From positions 1-64,000 of the forward strand of contig NZ_JABBYC010000005.1 of assembly GCF_016742955.1 (NCBI RefSeq): a DNA stretch of 64,000 bases, in the 5' to 3' direction. The DNA comes from Myceligenerans indicum. Lineage in GTDB: Bacteria > Actinomycetota > Actinomycetes > Actinomycetales > Cellulomonadaceae. Both the position numbers and the translations under genes were made by a program. The notes below the pieces were generated by a model. The model ran no database searches, was not told the DNA's origin, and saw only the letters and a list, made by a program, of their open reading frames with translations. Positions 46,593-54,453 of the stretch are shown piece by piece; position 1 is the stretch's first letter; the number at the start of each line of letters is the position of its first letter.

Positions 46593-47831
46593 TCAGTGGA
46601 TCTCGGCGAGGGTTTCGGCCAGTGGCGTCGCGAGCAGGCCGATCTGCCACTCCCGTGCCCGGCGGCTCCGCAGGAACTCGGCGACGGCGTCGGCGCCGGC
46701 CGGCTCGGGCGGCTTCCAGCAGAGCCTGCGCAGCGCGTCCGGCTGCAGCAGGTTCTCGACCGGCACCGACAGGCGCTCGGAGAAACCGGCGACGAGCTCG
46801 CGCGCGCCCTTCAGCCGGCGGGCGGCGAGCGGGTCGCGGTCACCCCACAGCCGCGGTGCGGGAGGGCCTTCGGTGCGGGGCCCGCGCACGGTCGGGAGCT
46901 GACTCTCGGGAAGCGCGCTCGCGGCGTCGATGGCGCGCTGCCAGTATCCGGCCCGGCGCCTGGCGCCCTTGCCCGTGAACTCCGGCAGGGCCACGAGCTG
47001 CCCCGCCGTGCGCGGCATGGCGCGTGCCGCCGCGACGATCGCACGGTCCGGCAGGACGCGGCCCGGCGAGATGTCACGGGCGCGGGCGGTCGCGTCACGC
47101 GCCTCCCACAGGGCGCGGACCACGGCGACCTGGCGGGGCTTGCGCAGCACGTGCATGCCCGAGGTGCGGCGCCAGGGGTCGACTCGCGGGGGAGGCGGCG
47201 GCGCGGTGCGGACCGCCTCGAACTCCTGGGCGGCCCACTCGGCCTTGCCCGCGGCCTCAAGGCGTTCGGCGAGGTCGTCGCGGACCTCCACCAGGACCTC
47301 CACGTCGAGTGCGGCATAGCGCAGCCAGTCCTCGGGCAGCGGGCGGGTGGACCAGTCCACCGCGGAGTGTTCCTTGGCCAGGCCCAGTCCCAGGGTCTCG
47401 GCGACCACCGCGGCCAGGCCCACACGTTCGAGGCCCAGCAGACGTGCCGCGAGTTCCGTGTCGAACACGCGCGCCGGCCGCAGGCCGTGCTCGCCGAGGC
47501 CGGGCAGGTCCTGGGACGCCGCGTGCAGCACGTATTCGGCGTCGCCGATCGCGTCCCCCAGGGGCGAGAGGTCCGGCAGGGCGACGGGGTCGATCAGGGC
47601 GATCCCGGCTCCTGCCCGCTTGAGCTGTACGAGGTAGGTGGCCTGGCCGTAGCGGTATCCGGAGGCGCGTTCGGCATCGGCGGCGACCGGTCCGGTGCCG
47701 CGGGCGAAGGCGTCCATGACCTTCTCGAGCTCTTCCGGCCGGGTCGTGACGGGAGGCAGGCCCCCGGACGGCTCAGTCAGCGGTGTGACCGCCGCGCCGT
47801 CGTCGGCGCTGCGCGCAGGGGGTTCGTTCAT
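46593..47831 (-). CDS. rnd: Ribonuclease D family 3'-5' exonuclease with HRDC domain
   Basis: A 412-residue DEDDy exonuclease. Exo motif I is VAADAERASGYRY (near 49), motif II includes LHAASQDLPGL (near 105), and motif III is RYAALDVEVLVEV with the Tyr-Asp pair (near 190). The HRDC domain follows (about 225-305) and a second helical domain to the end. It trims stable RNA precursors such as tRNA 3' ends. Its ATG overlaps the DUF3000 stop by 4 nt, so the two are cotranslated, an arrangement conserved in Actinobacteria. Confidence 0.92.
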   Translation of the reverse strand: MNEPPARSADDGAAVTPLTEPSGGLPPVTTRPEELEKVMDAFARGTGPVAADAERASGYRYGQATYLVQLKRAGAGIALIDPVALPDLSPLGDAIGDAEYVLHAASQDLPGLGEHGLRPARVFDTELAARLLGLERVGLAAVVAETLGLGLAKEHSAVDWSTRPLPEDWLRYAALDVEVLVEVRDDLAERLEAAGKAEWAAQEFEAVRTAPPPPPRVDPWRRTSGMHVLRKPRQVAVVRALWEARDATARARDISPGRVLPDRAIVAAARAMPRTAGQLVALPEFTGKGARRRAGYWQRAIDAASALPESQLPTVRGPRTEGPPAPRLWGDRDPLAARRLKGARELVAGFSERLSVPVENLLQPDALRRLCWKPPEPAGADAVAEFLRSRRAREWQIGLLATPLAETLAEIH

Positions 47832-48448
47832 GGCCCCACCGTATGCGGGCGTTGGGGGCGGTCGGTAAAACGCCTGGTGAGCGCAGTGACTCCGATCGGC
47901 AGGGGAGGGACACCCGCCGCGGTGGACAGCAGCGCCGTCCAGGCCTGCAGATGGGCGCCGAGTCGCGTGTCGACGGGTGTCCACGAGGCCCGGAGCTCGA
48001 GGTCCACGGCGTCGGGCGTGTCCGCCAGGGCGCCGAAGCTCTTCGACAGCACGCGCGTCACCGTTCCGCCTTCGGCGAGCGCGTCCGTGCCGGGCCGCAG
48101 GCCCGCGAGGTCCAGGCACTCGGGGATCCAGGACCAGGCGACGTCGGCCAGCAGGGGATCGGTGGCCATCTCGGGTTCCAGGGTGGCGCGCACCAGCGTG
48201 ACGATCCGGAACGTGCCCTGCCAGGACTCCTGTCCCGCCGGGTCGTGCAGGACGACGAACCGGCCGGTGGCGACCGGGGCGTCGTCGTCCCCGGCGGCGT
48301 CCGCGGTCACCTCGCCCGACAGCGCGACGCTGTACGGGGCCACGCGGACGGGTGCCGCGATCTCCTCGACGTGCACCCCGGGCCGCGCGCCCCGGCCACG
48401 CAGATCGGCGAGGGCGTCCGCGAACTCGGCCGGCACGTCGTTGCTCAC
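47828..48448 (-). CDS. DUF3000 family protein
   Basis: A 206-residue actinobacterial protein of unknown function. Recognisable segments are EFADALADLRG, the EEIAAPVRVAPYSVAL strand pair, RFVVLHDPAGQESWQGTFRIV, and the C-terminal DTRLGAHLQAWTALLSTAAG. It always accompanies RNase D, which suggests a linked role in RNA processing, but nothing catalytic is visible. The GTG start has TACCGT 6 nt upstream. Confidence 0.9.
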   Translation of the reverse strand: MSNDVPAEFADALADLRGRGARPGVHVEEIAAPVRVAPYSVALSGEVTADAAGDDDAPVATGRFVVLHDPAGQESWQGTFRIVTLVRATLEPEMATDPLLADVAWSWIPECLDLAGLRPGTDALAEGGTVTRVLSKSFGALADTPDAVDLELRASWTPVDTRLGAHLQAWTALLSTAAGVPPLPIGVTALTRRFTDRPQRPHTVGP

Positions 48449-48454
48449 CCCTGC

Positions 48455-48460
48455 ACGGTA
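48455..48460 (-). promoter_or_regulatory. -10 box TACCGT of the DUF3000-rnd operon
   Basis: TACCGT ends 6 nt before the GTG start, indicating a leaderless mRNA. Confidence 0.5.
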
Positions 48461-48596
48461 CGCGCCGCCGGGGCCGGGGCGGGGCAGCCACGCGGATATG
48501 GACTCGCCTCGATGCCCCAGATCGTGACCGATCGGCAGCCGGGCCGGCGCGACAATGCCCGCACCGCACTCATGGCAGACGTTCCTTGCCGGGGAC

Positions 48597-48652
48597 CGAG
48601 AACGCCGTCGTGCATGGTGGGAGGGTTCCCACCATGCACGACGGCGTTCTCG
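48597..48652. terminator. Perfect 26-bp-arm palindrome with 4-nt loop, after the DUF805 gene
   Basis: Bases 48597-48622 pair without mismatch with 48627-48652 around GGGT. It lies in the 281-bp gap between the DUF805 gene and the DUF3000 gene, both on the - strand, about 80 nt past the DUF805 stop. It probably terminates that transcript; the rest of the gap holds nothing recognisable. Confidence 0.8.
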
Positions 48653-48729
48653 TGGCTGTCCGCGGCGGACTGCCCGCCGCGGGCCGGGCCGTGAGCCGGG
48701 CCGACCGCGGCCGGCTCCGGCGAGGAGTG

Positions 48730-49170
48730 TCAGGCCTGGGCCGGGAGCTCGGCGGCCTTCGGGTCCGGGCCGAAACGGTTGGGGCCCACGGTGCCGGGGA
48801 GGATCACCATGACGAGCACGATGATCCCGCCGACGAACGGGATGAGGCCCAGCAGGATGAAGAACCCGGACTTGTCGCTGTCGTGCAGGCGGCGCACCGT
48901 GACAGCGAGCGAGGGCAGCAGAAGGGCGAGGCTGAGGATCCCGAGGATCACGTAGCCGACGACACCCATCGCCGGCATCTGCGCCGCCCCGGGGTTCTCC
49001 GCAGCGGCTGTCGACATCTGCCCGATGGCGGGGAAGATGAAGATCGCCTCGATCAGGAGCACGACGATCGTGTACGCCAGGGTGTACCACCAGTACTCCG
49101 ACCGGCGTGCCCGCCCGTTGAAGTCCGCATACTTGGACAGCACGGTCCGGATCGACTCCATGAAGGACAT
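48730..49170 (-). CDS. DUF805 family membrane protein
   Basis: A 146-residue inner-membrane protein. The family signature YADFNGRARRSEYWWYTL (near 13-30) precedes helix 1, and VRRLHDSDKSGFFILL (near 98) precedes the last pair of helices; about four membrane segments in all. The family is widespread and of unknown function. ATG 49170 follows GAGAGG at normal spacing; an upstream in-frame start would add 18 residues that do not fit the family. It is transcribed alone. Confidence 0.87.
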   Translation of the reverse strand: MSFMESIRTVLSKYADFNGRARRSEYWWYTLAYTIVVLLIEAIFIFPAIGQMSTAAAENPGAAQMPAMGVVGYVILGILSLALLLPSLAVTVRRLHDSDKSGFFILLGLIPFVGGIIVLVMVILPGTVGPNRFGPDPKAAELPAQA

Positions 49171-49387
49171 TTGAGGCCTCTCTATGAGTAAGGGGCGGAT
49201 ACTGACACCGCCCGTACGTGACACAGTCTGACGGCTTGCACAGGTTCTTCACGGCATTTGTTGCTCCCGCACGGCAAAAGCCCACGATGCGACACCAAAT
49301 CGTTATGACCGGTGTGCGCAGTCTCCACGATTCCTCTTCCCCGGCCGGGTCGCCGAGCCGCCCAGGAGGAGCGAAGCGCGCGCAGAG

Positions 49388-49457
49388 CGACCGGGCCCGA
49401 CGCAGGTCCACCGTGCGGGAGAGATCCCGCCCGGCAGGTCCACGTCGGGCCCGGTCG
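49388..49457 (-). terminator. Two-level hairpin after the ATP-grasp gene
   Basis: CGACCGGGCCCGAC (49388-49401) pairs with GTCGGGCCCGGTCG (49444-49457), enclosing an inner GCGGGA/TCCCGC hairpin. It lies 13 bp past the stop of the ATP-grasp gene. The rest of the 299-bp gap to 49170 contains the DUF805 promoter region only. Confidence 0.75.
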
Positions 49458-49469
49458 TCGTGTCGCCGC

Positions 49470-50789
49470 TCAGTATCCCGTGCTGGTCGGCTCCGGGTAG
49501 TACTGGGCGTACTTGCGCCGGTAGTTCTGCGTGATCGCCTCGACGATCAGGCGCCGCTTCATGCCGGTGTCCCGGTCGTACTTGAGCGGGTTGACCACCT
49601 TGCCCTCGGACCTCAGGCGCTTCAGGCGCGTCTTGAGCTCCGGGTCGAGCACATACTTCAGCAGCAGCCCGAACGGCACCACGGTGTACAGCACCTCGCT
49701 CGTGGCCCGCAGCGGCTGGATCGGCCGGCCGAGCACCTGGTCCTCGACCAGCACTCGCGCCACGTTCGCCCCGCCGGCGGTCACGTAGAAGTTGTTCCGC
49801 CCGATGCGCGGGTTCACCTCGAAGTACACGTGCCTGCCCGTGCGCGGGTCGAGCTTGTAGTCGAAGTTCGCGAAGCCCACGTAGCCGGTCGCGTCGAGGA
49901 ACCGGGTGGCGGCCTCCATGGCGTCGTCGTACGGCTCCACGAGGATCGCGGCCGGGATGCCGAGCGTGCCCGGCGTGTGTTCCTCCAGCAGCACGCGGCC
50001 CGTGGCCAGCAGCGTCACCGTGCCCGACGAGTCGCGGTAGGCGGTCAGCGAGCGCATCTGCGTCTCGTCGCCCGGGATGAACTCCTGCACGAGGAACGCA
50101 CTCGGATAGCCGGCGTCGACCAGGTGGCCCAGCACCTCGTCCAGCTCCGCGCGGTTGTTCAGGTGGTGGATCTTCGCCTTGCCCGGAAAGGACACGTAGT
50201 GCCAGTCCGCGCTGTTGGACGGCTTGCCGATGAGCGGGAACTGGAGGTCCAGCTCCAGGCCGGCGACGGCGGCACGCCCGCCGTCGGCGACGAGCTTCGG
50301 GATGTCGGCCACGACGGTACGCGGCGTCGGGACGCCCAGCCGGTCGCACACCTCCGCGAACCCTTCCTTGCTGGAGACCTGCTCCAGCACCTCCAGGCTC
50401 GGGTACGGCGTCACGAACCCGGCGGCCTCCAGGCGCTCGCGGTGCACGATGACCTCGCGGACGAACCAGTCCGCGTTGGTCAGAAGCACCGGGCGCTTGC
50501 CCGCGTGCTGCCGCGCGATCCCTTCGAGGGACGACAGGAACGTCTCCGTGTCGTCCAGGTTCGGAACCACGACGTTGTCCACGATCGCCGAGTCCTGCAT
50601 CGGCCGGGTCGCGACCGATGACAGCACCACGCCCTTGATCCCGTACTGCTCGTGGAACGCGCGGATCAGGGCATAGGTGCCGACGTCGCCGCCGACCCCC
50701 ACCGCGATCGTGTTCTCGCCACTGATCGAGAGAGCCGACGACGGTCCGTCGGCGCCTCCCTCGCTCAGATCCTTGGGGAATCCCCTCAC
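49470..50789 (-). CDS. ATP-grasp carboxylate-amine ligase (possible peptidoglycan side-chain ligase)
   Basis: A 439-residue ATP-grasp enzyme. An N-terminal Rossmann-like domain (about 28-115) precedes the grasp domain. FPLIGKPSNSADW (near 205) is the ATP-lysine segment and FLVQEFIPGDETQM (near 252) the hinge. FANFDYKLDPRTGRHVYFEVNPRIGRNN (near 320-347; read as FANFDYKLDPRTG, FEVNPRIGRNN) carries the Mg2+-binding residues. The architecture resembles the D-aspartate ligase Aslfm of Enterococcus, which attaches D-Asp to Lys3 of the peptidoglycan precursor; the substrate here is not proven. Its start overlaps the gnd stop by 4 nt. Confidence 0.78.
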   Translation of the reverse strand: MRGFPKDLSEGGADGPSSALSISGENTIAVGVGGDVGTYALIRAFHEQYGIKGVVLSSVATRPMQDSAIVDNVVVPNLDDTETFLSSLEGIARQHAGKRPVLLTNADWFVREVIVHRERLEAAGFVTPYPSLEVLEQVSSKEGFAEVCDRLGVPTPRTVVADIPKLVADGGRAAVAGLELDLQFPLIGKPSNSADWHYVSFPGKAKIHHLNNRAELDEVLGHLVDAGYPSAFLVQEFIPGDETQMRSLTAYRDSSGTVTLLATGRVLLEEHTPGTLGIPAAILVEPYDDAMEAATRFLDATGYVGFANFDYKLDPRTGRHVYFEVNPRIGRNNFYVTAGGANVARVLVEDQVLGRPIQPLRATSEVLYTVVPFGLLLKYVLDPELKTRLKRLRSEGKVVNPLKYDRDTGMKRRLIVEAITQNYRRKYAQYYPEPTSTGY

Positions 50790-52219
50790 GCCTCAGCCTC
50801 CGTGCGGTCACCTGACCAGTCGGTGTGGAACGTGCCGTCGCGGTCCGTGCGACGGTACGTGTGCGCACCGAAGAAGTCCCGCTGCGCCTGCACGAGAGCT
50901 GCGGGAAGACGCGGTGCGCGCACCGCATCGTAGTAGGCCAGGGACGAGGAGAAAGCCGGGGTGGGGATGCCCGCCTGCGCGGCACCGGCCACGATGCGGC
51001 GCCAGGAAGCCAGGCCGGCGCTCACGGCGTCGGCGAAGTACTCGTCGGCGATCAGCAGCGGCAGGTTCGCGTCCCGCTCGTACGCCTCGGTGATGCGGTC
51101 CAGGAACCGGGCGCGGATGATGCAGCCGCCCCGCCAGATCCGCGCCATCGCACCGCGGTCCACGTCCCAGCCGTACTCGGCCGACGCGGCCGCGATCTGG
51201 TCGAAGCCCTGGGAGTAGGCCACGACCTTGGACGCGTACAGCGCCTGGCGCACGTCCTCGACGAAGGCCTCGCGGTCCTTCACCTCCCAGCCGGCCGTGT
51301 GCGCGGGCAGGGCGGCCGCGGCCTCGCGCTGCGGGACGGACCCGGACAAGGAGCGGGCGAACGTGGCCTCGGCGATCCCGGTGATCGGCACGCCGAGATC
51401 GAGCCCGTTCTGCACGGTCCAGCGGCCGGTGCCCTTCTGCTCGGCCTGGTCGAGCACGATGTCGACGAACGCCTGGCCCGTGGCCGCGTCCTGGTGCCGC
51501 AGCACGTCGGCGGTGATCTCGACCAGGAACGACTCGAGGTCGCCCGTGTTCCACTCGGCGAAGATGTCGCCGATCTCGGACGCCGAGGCACCCAGGCCGT
51601 GGCGCAGGAGGTCGTACGCCTCGGCGATGAGCTGCATGTCGGCGTACTCGATGCCGTTGTGCACCATCTTGACGAAGTGGCCGGCACCGTCGGGCCCGAC
51701 GTGCGTGCAGCACGGAACGCCGTCCACGTGCGCGGAGATCTTCTCCAGGATCGGCCCCAGCGACTCGTAGGACTCGGCGGTGCCGCCGGGCATGATCGAG
51801 GGGCCGTTCAGCGCGCCCTCCTCGCCACCGGACACGCCCGTGCCCACGAAGTGCAGGCCCTTGGCCGCCAGAGCCTTCTCGCGGCGGATCGTGTCGGGGA
51901 AGTGCGCGTTCCCGGCGTCGAGGACGATGTCGCCCTCCTCCAGGAGGGGCACCAGCTCGTCGATCACGGCGTCGGTGGGCGCACCGGCCTTGACCATGAC
52001 GACCACCTTGCGCGGCCGCTCCAGGGACGCGACGAAGTCCGCCACCGACTCCGACGGTACGAAGTCACCCTCGTCGCCGTGCTCCGCGACCAGGGACTCG
52101 GTGCGCGCGTAGGAGCGGTTGTGCACCGCCACCGTGAACCCGTTCCGGGCGAAGTTCCGGGCCAGGTTGCGGCCCATGACCGCCAGGCCGGTGACGCCGA
52201 TCTGTGCTCGTGCTGACAA
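50786..52219 (-). CDS. gnd: 6-phosphogluconate dehydrogenase, decarboxylating
   Basis: A 477-residue enzyme of the oxidative pentose phosphate pathway, converting 6-phosphogluconate to ribulose 5-phosphate with NADP+. The NADP fold starts GVTGLAVMGRNLARNFARNG (residues 8-27), with the NRS motif giving NADP preference. The substrate loop is GTGVSGGEEGALNGPSIMPG and the catalytic Lys/Asn are in GAGHFVKMVHNGIEY. A TTG start at 52219 is inferred from GGAG at 7 nt and the family N-terminus; no ATG or GTG fits. It is followed by the ATP-grasp ligase with a 4-nt overlap. Confidence 0.93.
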   Translation of the reverse strand: MSARAQIGVTGLAVMGRNLARNFARNGFTVAVHNRSYARTESLVAEHGDEGDFVPSESVADFVASLERPRKVVVMVKAGAPTDAVIDELVPLLEEGDIVLDAGNAHFPDTIRREKALAAKGLHFVGTGVSGGEEGALNGPSIMPGGTAESYESLGPILEKISAHVDGVPCCTHVGPDGAGHFVKMVHNGIEYADMQLIAEAYDLLRHGLGASASEIGDIFAEWNTGDLESFLVEITADVLRHQDAATGQAFVDIVLDQAEQKGTGRWTVQNGLDLGVPITGIAEATFARSLSGSVPQREAAAALPAHTAGWEVKDREAFVEDVRQALYASKVVAYSQGFDQIAAASAEYGWDVDRGAMARIWRGGCIIRARFLDRITEAYERDANLPLLIADEYFADAVSAGLASWRRIVAGAAQAGIPTPAFSSSLAYYDAVRAPRLPAALVQAQRDFFGAHTYRRTDRDGTFHTDWSGDRTEAEA

Positions 52220-52344
52220 TGTGCGCTCCTTGCGTGCGGACGGTCGAGTCGCAGCCAGCCTAGTTGCGCCTGTCGCGCGTGCCAGGTCGTGTCCATCCCC
52301 TGACCGGCCGGCCCACCCTGGACCGGCCGGCCCCCACCGGCACC

Positions 52345-52374
52345 GGTAGCGTCGGGCCCGGTAGCGTCGGGCCC
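52345..52374 (+). repeat. Tandem duplication of GGTAGCGTCGGGCCC, each with a TAGCGT box
   Basis: Two identical 15-bp units lie in the spacer between gnd and the SDR-like gene. Each contains TAGCGT (52347-52352 and 52362-52367), which elsewhere in the window acts as a -10. Either could serve the SDR-like gene with a leader of about 90 nt. Confidence 0.6.
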
Positions 52375-52457
52375 GGAACGGAGATCCGGGACCCGGCCGG
52401 TGTCGACGCCGTTCCGGGACAGGTCCGGGCGGACGAGGAAGGCGGTGGCGCGAGGCC

Positions 52458-53207
52458 ATGACGGAGACCACGGAGACCGCGGGCAGCAGGGCGACGTCGG
52501 GGCGCGGCCCGACGGCGGACCCCCCGCCCGTCGTGCTGGTCGGCGCGGGAGGCTACGTCGGGCGCCGGCTGACCGCCGCCCTCACCCGCGCCGGGCGTAC
52601 CGTCCTGGCAGCGTCCCGGTCGCCCCTCCCGGAGAACCTGTCCGACGGCGGCCCCGGGCCCGGACGGGTGCTGCCCGTGACCTATCCGGAGGCGGCAGGT
52701 CTGGGTGACGCGGTGCGTGCGGCCTGCGATCGCGACGGCCTCCCGCTCCCCGGCGGAGCGGTCGCGTCCATCGGCGGCTGGCACCTCGGCGCGCGGCTGC
52801 TCGACCAGCCCGATCTGGACGGCTGGCGCGACACGCTCGACAGCCACCTCACCGCCCACCTCGCCGCCGTCCGCGCCCTCGCCCCGCTCCTGCGTGAGTC
52901 CGCAGGCGCCTCTCCCGCCTACGTCGCCCTCAACGGCGCGGCGCGGGCCGAGCCCATGGCGGGCTCGGGAGCGATCAACGTCACCGGCGCCGGACTGGCG
53001 ATGCTGATCCAGGTGCTGCGCCTGGAGGAGAAGCAGCCCGCCGTGCCGCGCCCGGTGCGCTTCCACGAGCTGGTCATCGACCACGCCGTGGCCGGCGACG
53101 ACCGCAACGTCACGCCCGAACGGACCGTGCCCCCCGCCCGCGTCGCTGAGACCCTCGTCACGATCCTCGACGAGCCCGGCACCGCCGGCGTCGTCCACGT
53201 GCACTGA
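52458..53207 (+). CDS. SDR-like NAD(P)-binding protein lacking the catalytic Tyr-Lys pair
   Basis: A 249-residue Rossmann-fold protein. The dinucleotide motif is VVLVGAGGYVGRRLTAAL (near 25), followed by a helix and the ASIGGW strand (near 103). Where SDRs have YxxxK there is GSGAINVTGAGLAML (near 174), so the catalytic Tyr and Lys are absent; the Ser position may be the Asn-Gly of YVALNGAAR. It may bind NAD(P) without redox activity. A GCGAGG site precedes the ATG; the first 22 residues are disordered. It is divergent from gnd and ends 95 bp before zapE. Confidence 0.75.
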   Translation: MTETTETAGSRATSGRGPTADPPPVVLVGAGGYVGRRLTAALTRAGRTVLAASRSPLPENLSDGGPGPGRVLPVTYPEAAGLGDAVRAACDRDGLPLPGGAVASIGGWHLGARLLDQPDLDGWRDTLDSHLTAHLAAVRALAPLLRESAGASPAYVALNGAARAEPMAGSGAINVTGAGLAMLIQVLRLEEKQPAVPRPVRFHELVIDHAVAGDDRNVTPERTVPPARVAETLVTILDEPGTAGVVHVH

Positions 53208-53288
53208 CGGGCGCGACGGCCGGCTCCCGGCCCGCGACACACCGTGTGACCTTGGTCTCCGCTCCTCAGAAGGCACCCTGGGCGACGG

Positions 53289-53294
53289 TAGCGT
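53289..53294 (+). promoter_or_regulatory. -10 box TAGCGT of zapE
   Basis: TAGCGT ends 8 nt before the GTG start at 53303, consistent with a leaderless mRNA. Confidence 0.5.
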
Positions 53295-53302
53295 GGGGCG
53301 GC

Positions 53303-54361
53303 GTGACAGTCACCGACCACGGAGCACCCACCACCACCCGTTCCCTGACGGGAGTGCGGCCCGAGGTCCCGGCGGACCGGCTCGTGGACGACATGGTTCC
53401 CCCGCCCCACTTCTCCACGGCGAGGTTCTCGACCTACCGCGCCAACCCCGACCACCCCAGCCAGGCCCGTGCCCTGGGGCGGCTCGAGGAGATCGCCGGA
53501 CAGGTCGCAGGCGCCACACGACGCGGTCCGCTGTCGTTCCTCCGCAGGAAGCCCACCGTTCCCGCCGTCTACCTGGACGGCGGCTTCGGCGTCGGCAAGA
53601 CCCACCTCCTGACGTCCCTCGCGCACGCCGTGACCGCCGAGCTCGGCGACGGCGCGGTCGTCTACGGCACGTTCGTCGAGTACACCAACCTCGTCGGAGC
53701 GCTCGGCTTCCTCCCCACCGTCGAGGCGCTCGCCGAGCGCCGCCTCGTGTGCATCGACGAGTTCGAGCTCGACGACGCCGGCGACACCACCCTGATGTCA
53801 CGGCTCCTGCGCGAGCTGGCCGACCGCGGCGTGGCGCTCGCGGCCACCTCCAACACGCTGCCCGACGCGCTCGGCGAGGGCCGCTTCGCCGCCGAGGACT
53901 TCCTGCGTGAGATCCAGGCGCTCGCGGCCCGGTTCGAGGTGCTGCGGGTCGACGGCGACGACTACCGGCACCGCGACACCGTCACCGACGCGGAGCCGCT
54001 GCCCGACGCCGAGGCCGTGGCGGGCGCGGACGGGCGCGAGGGCGCCACCGTCGACGCGTTCGACGACCTGGTCGCCCACCTCGCCACCGTCCATCCCTCG
54101 CGGTACGGCGCGCTGCTCGACGGCATCAGTCTCGTGGCGCTCACCGGCGTGCGTCCCGTCACCAGACAGGACGAGGCGCTGCGGCTGGTCGTGCTGGTCG
54201 ACCGGCTCTACGACCGTGACGTCCCGGTGCTGCTCGGCGGTTCCGGGGAGCACGGCCTGTTCACGCCGGAGATGCTGGCGGGCGGCTACCGCAAGAAGTA
54301 CTACCGCGCCCTGTCCCGTCTGGGTGCGCTCGCCGAGACCGGCCGCCGGCTGCTGAACTGA
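53303..54361 (+). CDS. zapE: Cell division protein ZapE (AFG1-like ATPase)
   Basis: A 352-residue P-loop ATPase of the AFG1/ZapE family. The Walker A motif is LDGGFGVGKTHLL (near 90), Walker B is VCIDEFELDD (near 150), and the sensor segment LAATSNTLPDALGEGRF (near 178) is typical. The C-terminal EHGLFTPEMLAGGYRKKYYRALSRL stretch matches the family (read as EHGLFTPEMLAG, GYRKKYYRALSRL). In E. coli ZapE interacts with FtsZ under stress; in mitochondria AFG1 handles respiratory proteins. An acidic insertion lies near 215-240. GTG 53303 fits the promoter. Confidence 0.9.
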   Translation: MTVTDHGAPTTTRSLTGVRPEVPADRLVDDMVPPPHFSTARFSTYRANPDHPSQARALGRLEEIAGQVAGATRRGPLSFLRRKPTVPAVYLDGGFGVGKTHLLTSLAHAVTAELGDGAVVYGTFVEYTNLVGALGFLPTVEALAERRLVCIDEFELDDAGDTTLMSRLLRELADRGVALAATSNTLPDALGEGRFAAEDFLREIQALAARFEVLRVDGDDYRHRDTVTDAEPLPDAEAVAGADGREGATVDAFDDLVAHLATVHPSRYGALLDGISLVALTGVRPVTRQDEALRLVVLVDRLYDRDVPVLLGGSGEHGLFTPEMLAGGYRKKYYRALSRLGALAETGRRLLN

Positions 54362-54440
54362 CGGTTGCTGGACCGACGGTTGCTGGACCGACGGTTCCTG
54401 AACTGACGGCTGCTGAACTGACGGCTCCAGGACCGACGCG
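54355..54440. repeat. Five imperfect 15-bp repeats after zapE
   Basis: Units of the form GAACTGACGG(T/C)TGCTG and GACCGACGGTTGCTG run from the zapE stop almost to the TreZ-like stop. No hairpin terminator is visible between these convergent genes. Confidence 0.8.
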
Positions 54441-54453
54441 TCCGGCGGCGAGG

